NCBI RefSeq assembly: GCF_002091755.1
Contig: NZ_BDAI01000002.1
Location: 558,001-622,000 of the forward strand
Direction: 5' to 3'
DNA: 64,000 bases
Source of the DNA: Pseudomonas nitroreducens NBRC 12694
Lineage (GTDB): Bacteria > Pseudomonadota > Gammaproteobacteria > Pseudomonadales > Pseudomonadaceae
Shown: positions 11,471 to 20,444 of the stretch, in pieces
Numbering within the stretch: position 1 is the stretch's first letter
Layout: every line of letters starts with the position of its first letter
The notes under the pieces: model-generated
Told to the model about the DNA's origin: nothing
Database searches by the model: none
What the model saw: the letters and a program-made list of their open reading frames with translations, nothing else
Made by a program: the position numbers and the translations under genes

Positions 11471-14400
11471 ATGAACCAGAAACCCGTCGCCGACGAAAGC
11501 GCCTTCCGCCGCATCCTTGCGCGCAACATGGCCCTGCCGTTGGGCATCTGCCTGTTGGGCGCGGTGCTGTTCATCGGGCTGATCCTGTACATGCTGAATG
11601 TGCTCGGTTGGGTCGAGCACACCGACCGGGTGATCTCCAGCGCCAACGAGATGCAGCGGCTGAGCGTCGACCAGGAGAGCGGCCTGCGCGGCTTCCTGAT
11701 CACGGGCGATCCGCGCTTCCTCGAACCGCTGGAACAGGCACGGCCACGGATCAACGCCGGGCTGAAGAGCCTCTCGGAGCTGGTCGCCGACAACCCGCCA
11801 CAGGTCGAGCGGGTCTCGCGCCTGACCTCGATGCAGGGCGAGTGGATGACCTTCGCCCAGCAGATGATCGAGCAGCGCCGCCAGGGCGAGGATACCTCCG
11901 ACGCGATCAAGGCCGGGCGCGGCAAGAGCATGATGGACGCGATCCGCGCCCAGTACGCCTCGTTGATCAACACCGAGCAGCAACTGCGCCACGACCGCAA
12001 CCAGTTCGCCACCAGCCTGTCGACCGGGGTGGTTGTACTGTACCTGGTGTTCAGCATCGTGGTCGGCACGCTGCTGGCGTACTTCGGGCGCCGGCAGTTG
12101 GTCAGCCTGTCCGATTCCTACGCCGAATCCCTGCGTCGCCAGGTGCTGCACAACGAACAACTGCAGCGTCAAGCCTGGCTGCGCGACGGTCAGAGTCGTC
12201 TGGGCGAGCAACTGATCGGTCAGCAGTCGCTGCCGAATCTGGGACGCAGTCTGATGGACTTCCTGGGTGAATTCGTCGCGTCCCCGGTGGGGGCGCTGTA
12301 CGTGCGTGATGATCACGGCGGGCTGCGCTTGACCGGCACCTTCGGGTTCGCCGCCCATGCGCTGGGCGAGGACTATTTCGCCCCGGGCGAAAGCCTGATC
12401 GCCCAAACCGCTCGTCAGCGCAAGCTGCGTATGGTAGACGGCCTGCCGCCGGATTACCTGAAGGTCAATTCGGCATTGGGCAATGGCCAGCCGGTGAGCG
12501 TGGCGATGCTGCCGCTGCTTAACGATGGCGGCGTTGTCGGTGTATTGGAGCTGGGTTTTCTGCGCCAGTTGGAGGAGCGCGACCAGGCCTTCCTGCAGAA
12601 CGTCGCCGAGCCCCTGGGGAGCGCCATCGCCTCGGCTCAGTACCGCCAGCGCCAGCAGGATCTACTGGCGGAGACCCAGCAGCTCAATGAAGAGCTGCAA
12701 GTCCAGCAGGAAGAGCTGAAGACGGCTAACGAGGAGCTGGAAGAACAGTCGCGGGTGCTCAAGGAGTCCCAGGCGCACCTCGAGGCGCAACAGGCCGAGC
12801 TGGAGCAGACCAACGAGCGCCTCGCCGAGCAGGCCCAGGAGCTGGCCGCGCAGCGCGATGACCTCGATGGCAAGAACACCGAGCTGAACCAGGCACGCCT
12901 GGACCTGCAGCGGCGTGCCGACGAATTGCAGCGCGCCAGCCGCTACAAGTCAGAGTTCCTCGCCAACATGTCCCACGAGCTGCGCACCCCGCTCAACAGC
13001 TCGCTGATCCTGGCGCGCCTGCTGGCGGACAATGAGGACGGCAATCTCAACGACGAGCAGGTGAAGTTCGCCGAGTCGATCTATGGCGCCGGCAATGACC
13101 TGCTCAACCTGATCAATGACATCCTCGACATCTCCAAGGTCGAGGCCGGCAAGCTGGAGGTGCGCCCGGAGAATGCCAGCGTGCGACGCCTGGTCGAAGC
13201 GGTGGAGGGGCTGTTCCGCCCGCAGGCCGACGACAAGGGCCTGCGCTTCGTCGCCGAAGTCGCCGAAGATACTCCGGCACTGCTGTTCAGCGACCGTCAG
13301 CGGGTCGAGCAGATCCTCAAGAACCTGCTGTCCAACGCCTTCAAGTTCACCGATGCCGGCGAAGTCTCGCTGCGTGTCAGCGCCGCGCCCGAGGGGCTGC
13401 GCTTCGACGTGCGCGATAGCGGCATTGGCATCGCCGAAGACCAGCTGCAGCGCATCTTCGAGGCCTTCCAGCAGGCGGACGGCGCCACCACCCGCCGTTA
13501 CGGCGGCACCGGCCTGGGCCTGTCGATTTCCCGCGACCTGGCGCACCTGCTGGGCGGCAGCATCATCGTCAGCAGCCAACCGGGCGAAGGCAGCGTGTTC
13601 AGCCTGTTGCTGCCGTTGAACTACGAGGCGCCGGTCGAAACCGATGTGGCCAGCACACCCGCGCCGGTCGTCCCCGCAGCGCCAGTCCCGATGACCCCGC
13701 CGGTGGTCCATGCGCCCGTCGCCGCTGCCTTTGCCGATGACCGCGAGCAGCTCAATATCGGTCAGCGCTGCGTGCTGGTGGTGGAGGACGAACCGAAATT
13801 CGCCCGCATCCTCTACGACCTGGCCCACGAGCTGGGCTATCGCTGCCTGGTGGCGATGGGCGCCGAGGAGGGCCTGCGCCTGGCCGACGAGCACGGTCCC
13901 GACGCCATCCTGCTGGACATGCACCTGCCCGACGAATCCGGCCTCGCCGTGCTGCAACGCCTGAAGGCCAACCCGCGTACCCGCCATGTGCCGGTGCACG
14001 TGGTGTCCGTGGAGGATCGCAGCGAAGCGGCCCTGCACCTGGGCGCCATCGGCTATGCCCTCAAACCCACCACCCGCGAGCAACTGCGCGAGGTGTTCGG
14101 CAAGCTGGAGGCGAAGCTGACCCAGGAGGTCAAGCGCATCCTGCTGGTGGAGGACGACCCGCTGCAGCGCGACAGCGTCTCGCGACTGATCGGCGACGAC
14201 GACATCGAGATCACCGCGGTGGAGCAGGGCGAGCAGGCCCTGGAGCTGCTGCGCAGGAACATCTACGACTGCATGATCATCGACCTGAAGCTGCCGGACA
14301 TGCAGGGCAACGAGTTGCTGCGGCGCATGGGCGAGGAGGACATCTGCTCCTTCCCGCCGGTGATCGTCTACACCGGGCGCAACCTGACCCGCGACGAGGA

Positions 14401-14947
14401 GGCCGAGCTGCTCAAGTACTCGCGCTCGATCATCATCAAGGGCGCGCGCTCGCCAGAGCGCCTGCTGGACGAGGTGACGCTGTTCCTGCACAAGGTCGAG
14501 TCGCAACTCTCCAGCGAGCGCCAGCGCATGCTGCGCACCTCGCGCAATCGCGACCGGGCCTTCGAGGAGCGGCGCATCCTGTTGGTGGACGACGACGTGC
14601 GCAATATCTTCGCCCTCACCAGTGCCCTGGAGCACAAGGGCGCCCGCGTGGAAGTGGCGCGCAACGGCCGCGAGGCCATCGAGAAACTCGCTGAGGTCGG
14701 CGACATCGACCTGGTGCTGATGGACGTGATGATGCCGGAGATGGACGGCTACGAAGCGACGCGCCTGATCCGCCAGGACGCGCGCTGGAAGAAGCTGCCG
14801 ATCCTCGCCGTGACCGCCAAGGCGATGAAGGACGACCACGAGCTGTGCCTGCGCGCCGGCGCCAACGACTACCTGGCCAAGCCCATCGACCTCGACCGTC
14901 TGTTCTCCCTGATCCGTGTCTGGTTACCGAAGCTGGAGCGCATCTGA
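11471..14947 (+). CDS. CHASE3-GAF hybrid histidine kinase with three receiver domains
   Basis: 1158 aa. Membrane segments at about 19-42 and 185-206 flank a periplasmic CHASE3-type sensor (ESGLRGFLITGDPRFLEP). Then come a GAF-like domain (about 250-390), a long Glu/Gln-rich coiled coil (about 395-490), the H box with His502 in NMSHELRTPLNSSL, and ATP-binding boxes DSGIGI and GTGLGLSIS. A proline/valine linker leads to three receivers with probable phospho-acceptors Asp816, Asp938 and Asp1085. The chosen ATG begins MNQKPVADES, just before the first membrane segment. The gene is followed after 1 nt by cheR, so it probably heads an operon with cheR, cheB and a receiver-kinase gene. This resembles stress or adhesion signalling modules, not flagellar chemotaxis; the input is unknown. 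Confidence 0.92.
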   Translation: MNQKPVADESAFRRILARNMALPLGICLLGAVLFIGLILYMLNVLGWVEHTDRVISSANEMQRLSVDQESGLRGFLITGDPRFLEPLEQARPRINAGLKSLSELVADNPPQVERVSRLTSMQGEWMTFAQQMIEQRRQGEDTSDAIKAGRGKSMMDAIRAQYASLINTEQQLRHDRNQFATSLSTGVVVLYLVFSIVVGTLLAYFGRRQLVSLSDSYAESLRRQVLHNEQLQRQAWLRDGQSRLGEQLIGQQSLPNLGRSLMDFLGEFVASPVGALYVRDDHGGLRLTGTFGFAAHALGEDYFAPGESLIAQTARQRKLRMVDGLPPDYLKVNSALGNGQPVSVAMLPLLNDGGVVGVLELGFLRQLEERDQAFLQNVAEPLGSAIASAQYRQRQQDLLAETQQLNEELQVQQEELKTANEELEEQSRVLKESQAHLEAQQAELEQTNERLAEQAQELAAQRDDLDGKNTELNQARLDLQRRADELQRASRYKSEFLANMSHELRTPLNSSLILARLLADNEDGNLNDEQVKFAESIYGAGNDLLNLINDILDISKVEAGKLEVRPENASVRRLVEAVEGLFRPQADDKGLRFVAEVAEDTPALLFSDRQRVEQILKNLLSNAFKFTDAGEVSLRVSAAPEGLRFDVRDSGIGIAEDQLQRIFEAFQQADGATTRRYGGTGLGLSISRDLAHLLGGSIIVSSQPGEGSVFSLLLPLNYEAPVETDVASTPAPVVPAAPVPMTPPVVHAPVAAAFADDREQLNIGQRCVLVVEDEPKFARILYDLAHELGYRCLVAMGAEEGLRLADEHGPDAILLDMHLPDESGLAVLQRLKANPRTRHVPVHVVSVEDRSEAALHLGAIGYALKPTTREQLREVFGKLEAKLTQEVKRILLVEDDPLQRDSVSRLIGDDDIEITAVEQGEQALELLRRNIYDCMIIDLKLPDMQGNELLRRMGEEDICSFPPVIVYTGRNLTRDEEAELLKYSRSIIIKGARSPERLLDEVTLFLHKVESQLSSERQRMLRTSRNRDRAFEERRILLVDDDVRNIFALTSALEHKGARVEVARNGREAIEKLAEVGDIDLVLMDVMMPEMDGYEATRLIRQDARWKKLPILAVTAKAMKDDHELCLRAGANDYLAKPIDLDRLFSLIRVWLPKLERI

Positions 14948-14948
14948 C

Positions 14949-15767
14949 ATGCCTGATCGCAGCCAGGACATCGAGCTGCGCCTCCTCATCGAGGCGATCT
15001 ACCTGAAGTACAGCTACGACTTCCGGGACTACTCCGGCACCTCGCTCAAGCGCCGGGTGCTGCATGCCACCCAACTGTTCGAGTGCCGCAGTATCTCGGC
15101 GTTGCAGGAGCGCATCCTGCACGACCCGCATGCATTCCACGAGCTGCTGCAGTACCTCACCATCTCGGTGAGCGAGATGTTCCGCGACCCCAGCTACTTC
15201 CTCGCGCTGCGCCAGGAGGTGGTGCCGGTGCTGCGCACCTATCCGTCGCTGCGCCTGTGGGTGGCCGGTTGCAGCACGGGTGAGGAGGTCCATTCGCTGG
15301 CCATCCTCCTGCATGAAGAGGGGCTGCTGGAGCGCACGCTGATCTACGCCACCGACATCAATCCGCGCTCGCTGGAGCAGGCGCGGCGGGGTATCTACTC
15401 AGTGGACGACCTGGCGCAGGCCAGCGCGAACTATCGCGCCGCCGGCGGCAAGGGCTCGCTCTCGGACTACTACACGGCGGCCTACGACGGCGCGCTGTTC
15501 GACAAGATGCTGCGGGCCAACGTGACCTTCGCCGACCACAGCCTGGCGACCGACAGCGTGTTCTCCGAGACGCACCTGATTTCCTGCCGCAACGTGCTGA
15601 TCTATTTCAACCGGCAGTTGCAGAACCGCGCCATCGGCCTGTTCCACGAATCGCTGTGCCACCGCGGCTTCCTCGGCCTGGGCAGCAAGGAAAGCCTGGA
15701 CTTCACCGACTTCGCCTCGGAGTTCGAGGTGGTGAACCGCCGCGAACGGGTGTTCCGCAAGCGATGA
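14949..15767 (+). CDS. CheR-type protein-glutamate methyltransferase
   Basis: 272 aa, starting 1 nt after the CHASE3 kinase stop. The N-terminal helical domain contains YSGTSLKRRV. The SAM-binding domain has LRLWVAGCSTGEEVHSLAI (motif I), ATDINPRSLEQAR and the late FISCRNVLIYF-type motif (LISCRNVLIYFNRQLQ). No TPR extension is present. CheR enzymes methylate glutamates of chemoreceptors or of other signalling proteins. No chemoreceptor is encoded in this cluster, so the likely partner is the adjacent kinase; that is inference from gene order. The stop overlaps the cheB start in ATGA. Confidence 0.93.
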   Translation: MPDRSQDIELRLLIEAIYLKYSYDFRDYSGTSLKRRVLHATQLFECRSISALQERILHDPHAFHELLQYLTISVSEMFRDPSYFLALRQEVVPVLRTYPSLRLWVAGCSTGEEVHSLAILLHEEGLLERTLIYATDINPRSLEQARRGIYSVDDLAQASANYRAAGGKGSLSDYYTAAYDGALFDKMLRANVTFADHSLATDSVFSETHLISCRNVLIYFNRQLQNRAIGLFHESLCHRGFLGLGSKESLDFTDFASEFEVVNRRERVFRKR

Positions 15768-16351
15768 ACACGCAACGAGCTGTGCGGGCCGTGGTCATCG
15801 GTGCCTCCGCGGGCGGCGTGGATGCCTTGTTCCAGTTGTTTGACGGGTTGCCGGCGGACTTTGCCCTACCCATGGTGGTGGTTCTGCACTTGCCCGAGAG
15901 CCACGAGAGCCAATTGGTCGAGCTGTTCGCCCGGCGCCTGGAGATTCCGGTGCGCGAGGCACACGACAAGGCACCGATTGAGGCGGGCACGCTGTACTTC
16001 GCCGCGGCGGGTTACCACCTGTCCATCGAGCGGGATTTCACCTTTGCCCTGAGCCGCGAGGCGCCGCGGAACTTCTCCCGGCCCTCGATCGACATCCTCT
16101 TCGACTCGGCGGCGGATGCCTACCGCGGCGCGCTGGCCGGCATCCTGCTGACCGGCGCCAACCAGGATGGCGCCGAAGGCCTTGCGCACATCCACCGCGA
16201 GGGCGGTCTCAGCATCGTCCAGGACCCGGCCGAAGCCGCCGTGTCCACCATGCCGGAAGCGGCCATTGCACTGCACGCCCCGGACTACATTCTCCCTTTG
16301 CGCGAGATTCACGCGCTCCTGCTCCGAATGGGCCCCCGACATGCTGCGTAA
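15764..16351 (+). CDS. CheB-type methylesterase domain protein without receiver
   Basis: 195 aa, beginning in a 4-nt ATGA overlap with the cheR-like gene. It consists only of the CheB catalytic domain: nucleophile Ser in VIGASAGGVDAL, the His of VVVLHLPESHES, and the Asp region LLTGANQDGAEGL. The usual N-terminal receiver, which controls the esterase by phosphorylation in chemotaxis CheB, is absent. Control may instead come through protein contact with the receiver-rich kinases around it. It should remove methyl groups placed by the adjacent CheR. It overlaps the next gene by 11 nt. Confidence 0.93.
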   Translation: MNTQRAVRAVVIGASAGGVDALFQLFDGLPADFALPMVVVLHLPESHESQLVELFARRLEIPVREAHDKAPIEAGTLYFAAAGYHLSIERDFTFALSREAPRNFSRPSIDILFDSAADAYRGALAGILLTGANQDGAEGLAHIHREGGLSIVQDPAEAAVSTMPEAAIALHAPDYILPLREIHALLLRMGPRHAA

Positions 16352-17504
16352 CCAGGGAAGCAAACTGCTGATCGTCGACGACCTGCCGGAGAATCTGCTG
16401 GCACTGGAAGCGTTGATCAAGGGCGAGGGCCGTGAGGTGTTCAAGGCCTCCTCGGCGGACGAGGCGCTGTCGCTGCTGCTGGAACATGAGTTCGCCCTGG
16501 CGCTGCTGGACGTGCAGATGCCCGGCATGGACGGCTTCGCCCTGGCCGAGCTGATGCGGGGCACCGAGCGCACCAAGAACATTCCCATCGTCTTCGTCAC
16601 TGCCGCCGGGCGCGAGCTGAATTACGCGTTCAAGGGCTATGAAAGCGGCGCGGTGGACTTCCTCTACAAGCCGCTGGACAACCACGCGGTGCGCAGCAAG
16701 GTGAACGTCTTCGTCGACCTCTACCGCCAGCGCAAAGTACTGGAGCAGGCACGTGCCGAACAGGACGCGCTGCTTGCGGAGCTGCGCGAGACCCAGGTGG
16801 AGCTGCAGCGCGCGGTGAAGATGCGCGATGACTTCATGTCCATCGTCTCCCACGAGCTGCGCACGCCGCTCAATGGTCTGATGCTGGATACCCAGCTGCG
16901 CCGGTTGCAGCTGGCCAAGGGCAAGCTGGAGCACTTCGCCCAGGATCGCCTGGGTGTGCTCTTCGAGCGCGACGAGCGACAACTGGTCGGCCTGACCCGG
17001 CTGATCGAGGACATGCTCGACGTCTCGCGCATTCGCACCGGCAAGCTGTCGATCCGCCCGGAAGCGGCTGATCTCGCCGACATTGCCCGCCGCGTGCTGG
17101 GCAATTTTGCCATCCAGGCCCAGGCTGTCGGCTGCGATTTGAGCCTGAGCGCGCTGGAGCGGGTAGAGGGTGTGTGGGACACGTACCGTATCGAGCAGGT
17201 GATCAGCAATCTGGTCAGCAATGCCCTGCGTTATGGCCCCGGCCAGCCGGTCGAGGTGACGGTTGCGGTATACGAGGGCCAGGCACAGCTTTGCGTACGC
17301 GACCACGGCGATGGCATCAGCGCCGAGGAGCAGCGTCGCATCTTCCAGCAGTTCGAGCGCGGCGCCGGCGCAACCCGCGTCGCCGGATTGGGGCTTGGGC
17401 TCTTCATTTCCGAACAGATCGTCCAGGCCCACGGCGGCCGCATCGAGGTGCGCAGCGAGCCGGGGCAGGGGGCGGAGTTCTGCGTCTACCTGCCGTTGGA
17501 TTGA
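16341..17504 (+). CDS. Receiver-histidine kinase (REC-HisKA-HATPase)
   Basis: 387 aa, overlapping cheB by 11 nt, which fixes its start at the ATG at 16341 (MLRNQGSKLLIVDD). An N-terminal receiver has D in LALLDVQMPGMDGF and the conserved KPLD lysine. It is joined by a coiled coil to the H box VSHELRTPLNGLML and the ATPase boxes NLVSNALRY, DHGDGIS and GLGLGLFIS. The order, receiver first and kinase last, suits a protein that takes phosphate from the upstream hybrid kinase and passes the signal on. It is soluble. It is the last member of the four-gene coupled operon. Confidence 0.92.
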   Translation: MLRNQGSKLLIVDDLPENLLALEALIKGEGREVFKASSADEALSLLLEHEFALALLDVQMPGMDGFALAELMRGTERTKNIPIVFVTAAGRELNYAFKGYESGAVDFLYKPLDNHAVRSKVNVFVDLYRQRKVLEQARAEQDALLAELRETQVELQRAVKMRDDFMSIVSHELRTPLNGLMLDTQLRRLQLAKGKLEHFAQDRLGVLFERDERQLVGLTRLIEDMLDVSRIRTGKLSIRPEAADLADIARRVLGNFAIQAQAVGCDLSLSALERVEGVWDTYRIEQVISNLVSNALRYGPGQPVEVTVAVYEGQAQLCVRDHGDGISAEEQRRIFQQFERGAGATRVAGLGLGLFISEQIVQAHGGRIEVRSEPGQGAEFCVYLPLD

Positions 17505-17578
17505 GCGCCGTCCGGCGGCATTCGAAGTGACGTGCCTGAGCCTATGCTTTGCTCCAATGAGCCAAGAGAGCAGATTTC

Positions 17579-19525
17579 ATGCCCGAAAAGACTGCCAGCA
17601 CCGCCCAACTCGTCGAAGACGCACGCTACCGCCTACTGGTCGAGGCGGTAACCGACTATGCCATCTATATGCTCGACCCCGATGGTCGGGTCAGTAGCTG
17701 GAGCTCCGGTGCTCAGCGGCTGAAGGGCTACGCCGCCGATGAAATCCTCGGCGAGCATTTCTCGCGGTTCTATACGCCCACTGATCGCGAGGCCGGCCTG
17801 CCCGAGCGGGCACTGGGCGAAGCGGCGCGGGTCGGCCGTTACGAGAGCGAAGGTTGGCGCCTGCACCGCGATGGCAGTTCGTTCTGGGCCCACGTCGTGA
17901 TCGACGCCATCCGCAGCAGCGAAGGCGAGTTGCTGGGCTTTGCCAAGATCACCCGTGACCGCACCGAACAGCATGAGACGGAGCTGGCCCTGCGGCGCAG
18001 CGAGCAGCAGTTCCGCCTGCTGGTCAATGGCGTGACCGACTATGCCCTGTACATGCTCGATGCCGAGGGCAATGTCACCAGCTGGAACTCCGGAGCCGAA
18101 CGAATCAAGGGCTACCATCCGGAGGAAATCATCGGCCGCCGCTTCGATTGTTTCTACTGCGACGAGGACCGCCAGGCCGGCGTCCCGCGGGCCAGCCTGG
18201 ATACTGCACTGGCCGAGGGGCGCTACGAGGAAGAGCGCTTGCAGATGCGCAAGGACGGCTCGCGCTTCTGGGCCAATATCGTCATTGATCCGGTGTTCGA
18301 CGACACCGGCAAGCTGCTGGGGTATGCCAAGATCACCCGCGACATCACCGACAAGCGCCGCGCCCAGGAAGAGCTGGAGCGCGCTCGCGATGAGCTGATC
18401 CAGTCGCAGAAGATGGAGTCCCTGGGCCAGCTTACCGGTGGCGTCGCCCACGACTTTAATAACCTGCTGACGGTGATCCTCGGCGGTCTTCAACTGCTCG
18501 AACGGCAGTTACCGAAGGATAATGAGAAGATCCAGACCATCTGGCGCAATGCCCTGGAGGCGACTCGCCGTGGCGCCCAGCTGACGCAGCGGATGCTGGC
18601 GTTCGCCCGCAAGCAGCGGCTGTTCCCGCAGCCGATCGAACTGCCGGCGCTGCTGCAGGACATGAGCGAACTGCTGGTCAGCTCCCTGGGCCCGACCATC
18701 AGCCTGGAGACCCGCTTTCCGCTTCAGCTGGACTGCGTGATGAGCGACCAGAACCAGCTGGAGCTGGCGATCATCAACCTGGCCACCAACGCTCGGGACG
18801 CCATGCCAGGCGGTGGCCGCATCACCTTTTCGGCACGCAACGCCCTCGTCGGGCCGCAGCAGAGCGGCAAGCTGGCGCCGGGGGAGTACGTGTGCCTGGC
18901 TGTGACCGACTCGGGACAGGGCATGGACGAGGATACCCTGCGTCGCGCCGCCGAGCCTTTCTTCACCACCAAGCCCACCGGCAAGGGCACCGGGCTGGGG
19001 TTGTCCATCGTCCACGGCCTGGCGCAGCAGCAGGGTGGAGCGCTGCTGCTGCGCAGTACGCCGGGGCAGGGCACTACGGCGGAAATCTGGTTGCCGGCGG
19101 TGAAGCCGAAGGCGGGGCTGGAGGTGGCGGAGGACCCGCAAACGGTCGTGCGGGCCGAACCGAACGAACCATTGGCGCTGCGAGTGCTGGTGGTGGATGA
19201 CGATGCGCTGGTCCTGGCCGGCACCAGCGCGTTATTGGCCGACCTCGGCTGCATGGCGGCGCGAACCGACTCGGCGCGAGCGGCCCTGCAGTTGCTGGAG
19301 CAATCGGCGTTCGATTTGATGATCACCGACTTCGCCATGCCGGACATGGACGGCATGCTGCTGATACAGCAGGCGCGCCAGTCCTATCCAGAGCTGACCT
19401 GCGTGCTTACCACTGGCTACGCCGGACGGGTGGATACCCTGGCCGACTCGTTGCTGAGCCTGCCCAAGCCGTTCGATCGCGATCAGTTGCTGGCACTGCT
19501 GTTGCGAGTGAAAAGCGGCGGGTAG
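17579..19525 (+). CDS. Double-PAS hybrid histidine kinase with receiver
   Basis: 648 aa. Two closely similar PAS/PAC units lie in tandem: DYAIYMLDPDGRVSSWSSGA and DYALYMLDAEGNVTSWNSGA, each followed by an RFYT/FYCD...R-Q-A-G segment. This points to internal duplication. The kinase core has the H box VAHDFNNLLTVILGG and ATP-binding motifs DSGQGMD and GTGLGLSIVHG. The C-terminal receiver has D in LMITDFAMPDMDGM. No membrane segment is seen. It lies 74 nt after the receiver-kinase and may share its transcript. The repeated PAS type often binds flavin or heme in other kinases, but no ligand can be assigned from sequence alone. Confidence 0.9.
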   Translation: MPEKTASTAQLVEDARYRLLVEAVTDYAIYMLDPDGRVSSWSSGAQRLKGYAADEILGEHFSRFYTPTDREAGLPERALGEAARVGRYESEGWRLHRDGSSFWAHVVIDAIRSSEGELLGFAKITRDRTEQHETELALRRSEQQFRLLVNGVTDYALYMLDAEGNVTSWNSGAERIKGYHPEEIIGRRFDCFYCDEDRQAGVPRASLDTALAEGRYEEERLQMRKDGSRFWANIVIDPVFDDTGKLLGYAKITRDITDKRRAQEELERARDELIQSQKMESLGQLTGGVAHDFNNLLTVILGGLQLLERQLPKDNEKIQTIWRNALEATRRGAQLTQRMLAFARKQRLFPQPIELPALLQDMSELLVSSLGPTISLETRFPLQLDCVMSDQNQLELAIINLATNARDAMPGGGRITFSARNALVGPQQSGKLAPGEYVCLAVTDSGQGMDEDTLRRAAEPFFTTKPTGKGTGLGLSIVHGLAQQQGGALLLRSTPGQGTTAEIWLPAVKPKAGLEVAEDPQTVVRAEPNEPLALRVLVVDDDALVLAGTSALLADLGCMAARTDSARAALQLLEQSAFDLMITDFAMPDMDGMLLIQQARQSYPELTCVLTTGYAGRVDTLADSLLSLPKPFDRDQLLALLLRVKSGG

Positions 19526-19532
19526 AAAAAGC

Positions 19533-19587
19533 GAACCTCCCAGTCCCGGGCGCAGCCCAATAGGGACTGCCAATGCTCAGGAGGTTC
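19533..19587 (+). promoter_or_regulatory. Leader hairpin that can sequester the downstream Shine-Dalgarno
   Basis: GAACCTCC (19533-19540) is the perfect complement of GGAGGTTC (19580-19587). The latter includes the Shine-Dalgarno AGGAGG (19579-19584) of the small gene starting at 19592. An inner stem, AGTCCC (19542-19547) with GGGACT (19563-19568), stacks inside it. The hairpin starts 7 nt after the upstream kinase stop. In the RNA the ribosome binding site would be paired, so translation could depend on temperature, a protein or an RNA partner. Seen directly; the function is inferred. With no U-run it is a poor terminator. Confidence 0.55.
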
Positions 19588-19591
19588 TGTC

Positions 19592-19732
19592 ATGCACGCC
19601 CACTCGTATGCCCAGCGACCGGAGCCACAGGAAGCTCCGCCCGACCGTGAGAGCCAGATTCCCGAGGACTTTCCCGAGGAGGTGCCGATGCAGCAGCCTC
19701 CGGAGGAGCCGGTACCCCGGCCGGAGCAATAG
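19592..19732 (+). CDS. Small Pro/Glu-rich hypothetical protein (46 aa)
   Basis: 46 aa, begins MHAHSYAQRPEP, about half Pro, Glu and Gln, strongly acidic, with no hydrophobic segment or cysteine. The PxxPEE-type repeats (IPEDFPEEVP, QPPEEPVPRP) suggest an unstructured peptide. Support for a real gene is the strong AGGAGG 7 nt before the ATG and the hairpin built around that site. No family is recognised. It lies 66 nt after the double-PAS kinase and could be co-transcribed with it. The next gene is convergent and also unknown. Confidence 0.6.
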   Translation: MHAHSYAQRPEPQEAPPDRESQIPEDFPEEVPMQQPPEEPVPRPEQ

Positions 19733-19830
19733 CCGCCTGCTGCGCCCCTACGGGAGCGCGCCATACCTGTGCGCATGGCGCGCCTCTTCTGCTCAGGTGC
19801 TCAGGACGATAGCTGTGTGCGTAATCGAGG

Positions 19831-20175
19831 TCAGTGCCGTGTCGGCCGGCGTTTCGGACGCAGGCCTTCGGCGACCTCCACCTCGATCAGCGAGCCGGGG
19901 TCTTCATTGCCCGGGTCATTGATGCCGGGCTCGGCCATGGCAGAGTCCAGGCTGCCCTGGGGCATCAGGCCTTCGCTGCGGTCGCGGAGGTCGAGCAGCG
20001 GCAGCAGATCGTCGTGGAATTCCTGCTGCTGCGTCTCGGAAAGCGCGGCGAAACCGTGGTTGAGGATATAGCGGGCGAGGACTTCCTGACGGCTGTCAGC
20101 CACCAGCGCGCCTTCGTCGAGCAGGCGACGAAGGCCCTCTGTGCGCTCAAGATCGCGGTGTTCGTTGCAGCCCAT
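19831..20175 (-). CDS. Hypothetical protein, 114 aa
   Basis: 114 aa from the ATG at 20175 (MGCNEHRDLERTEGL), which follows GGGAGG with 8-nt spacing. An in-frame GTG 9 nt further upstream overlaps that ribosome binding site and is less likely. The N-terminal 75 residues look helical (RRLLDEGALVADSRQEVLAR, QQEFHDDLLPLLDLRD). The tail is acidic (GINDPGNEDPGSLIE) and ends in the basic RPKRRPTRH. There is no signal peptide or membrane segment. I do not recognise the family. It stands alone between the small Pro/Glu gene (convergent) and the CoA ligase gene (divergent). Confidence 0.7.
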   Translation of the reverse strand: MGCNEHRDLERTEGLRRLLDEGALVADSRQEVLARYILNHGFAALSETQQQEFHDDLLPLLDLRDRSEGLMPQGSLDSAMAEPGINDPGNEDPGSLIEVEVAEGLRPKRRPTRH

Positions 20176-20444
20176 CGTTCGCACCTCCCAGATCGGTTCC
20201 AGCGCGAGTGGTTAAGCGTGTGCGGCTCGGTATGAGCACTGGCAGTCGGCGATATCTTTGTGGCTGCCTGATCGGAAGACCGGCGCCGGGCGCGGCCGTT
20301 CGCGGCGAGGGACGAACGGTCCCGGTCCTGCACGCCAGGCTGCCATCGCATTCCGGCATGGCCGGCATCGACCTATGGTATTGGCCGGACGCGGCGCGCG
20401 GCTCTTAGCATCTCGGATGTCTTCCCCGACAACGAGAACAACAA

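Noticed and set aside
15764..16351. Chemotaxis operon of the flagellum
   Set aside because: CheR and CheB are present, but cheA, cheW, cheY and a receptor are absent and the flanking genes are hybrid kinases.
20208..20408. 66-codon frames upstream of the CoA ligase
   Set aside because: No ribosome binding site, Arg/Gly/Pro-rich and overlapping each other in two frames.
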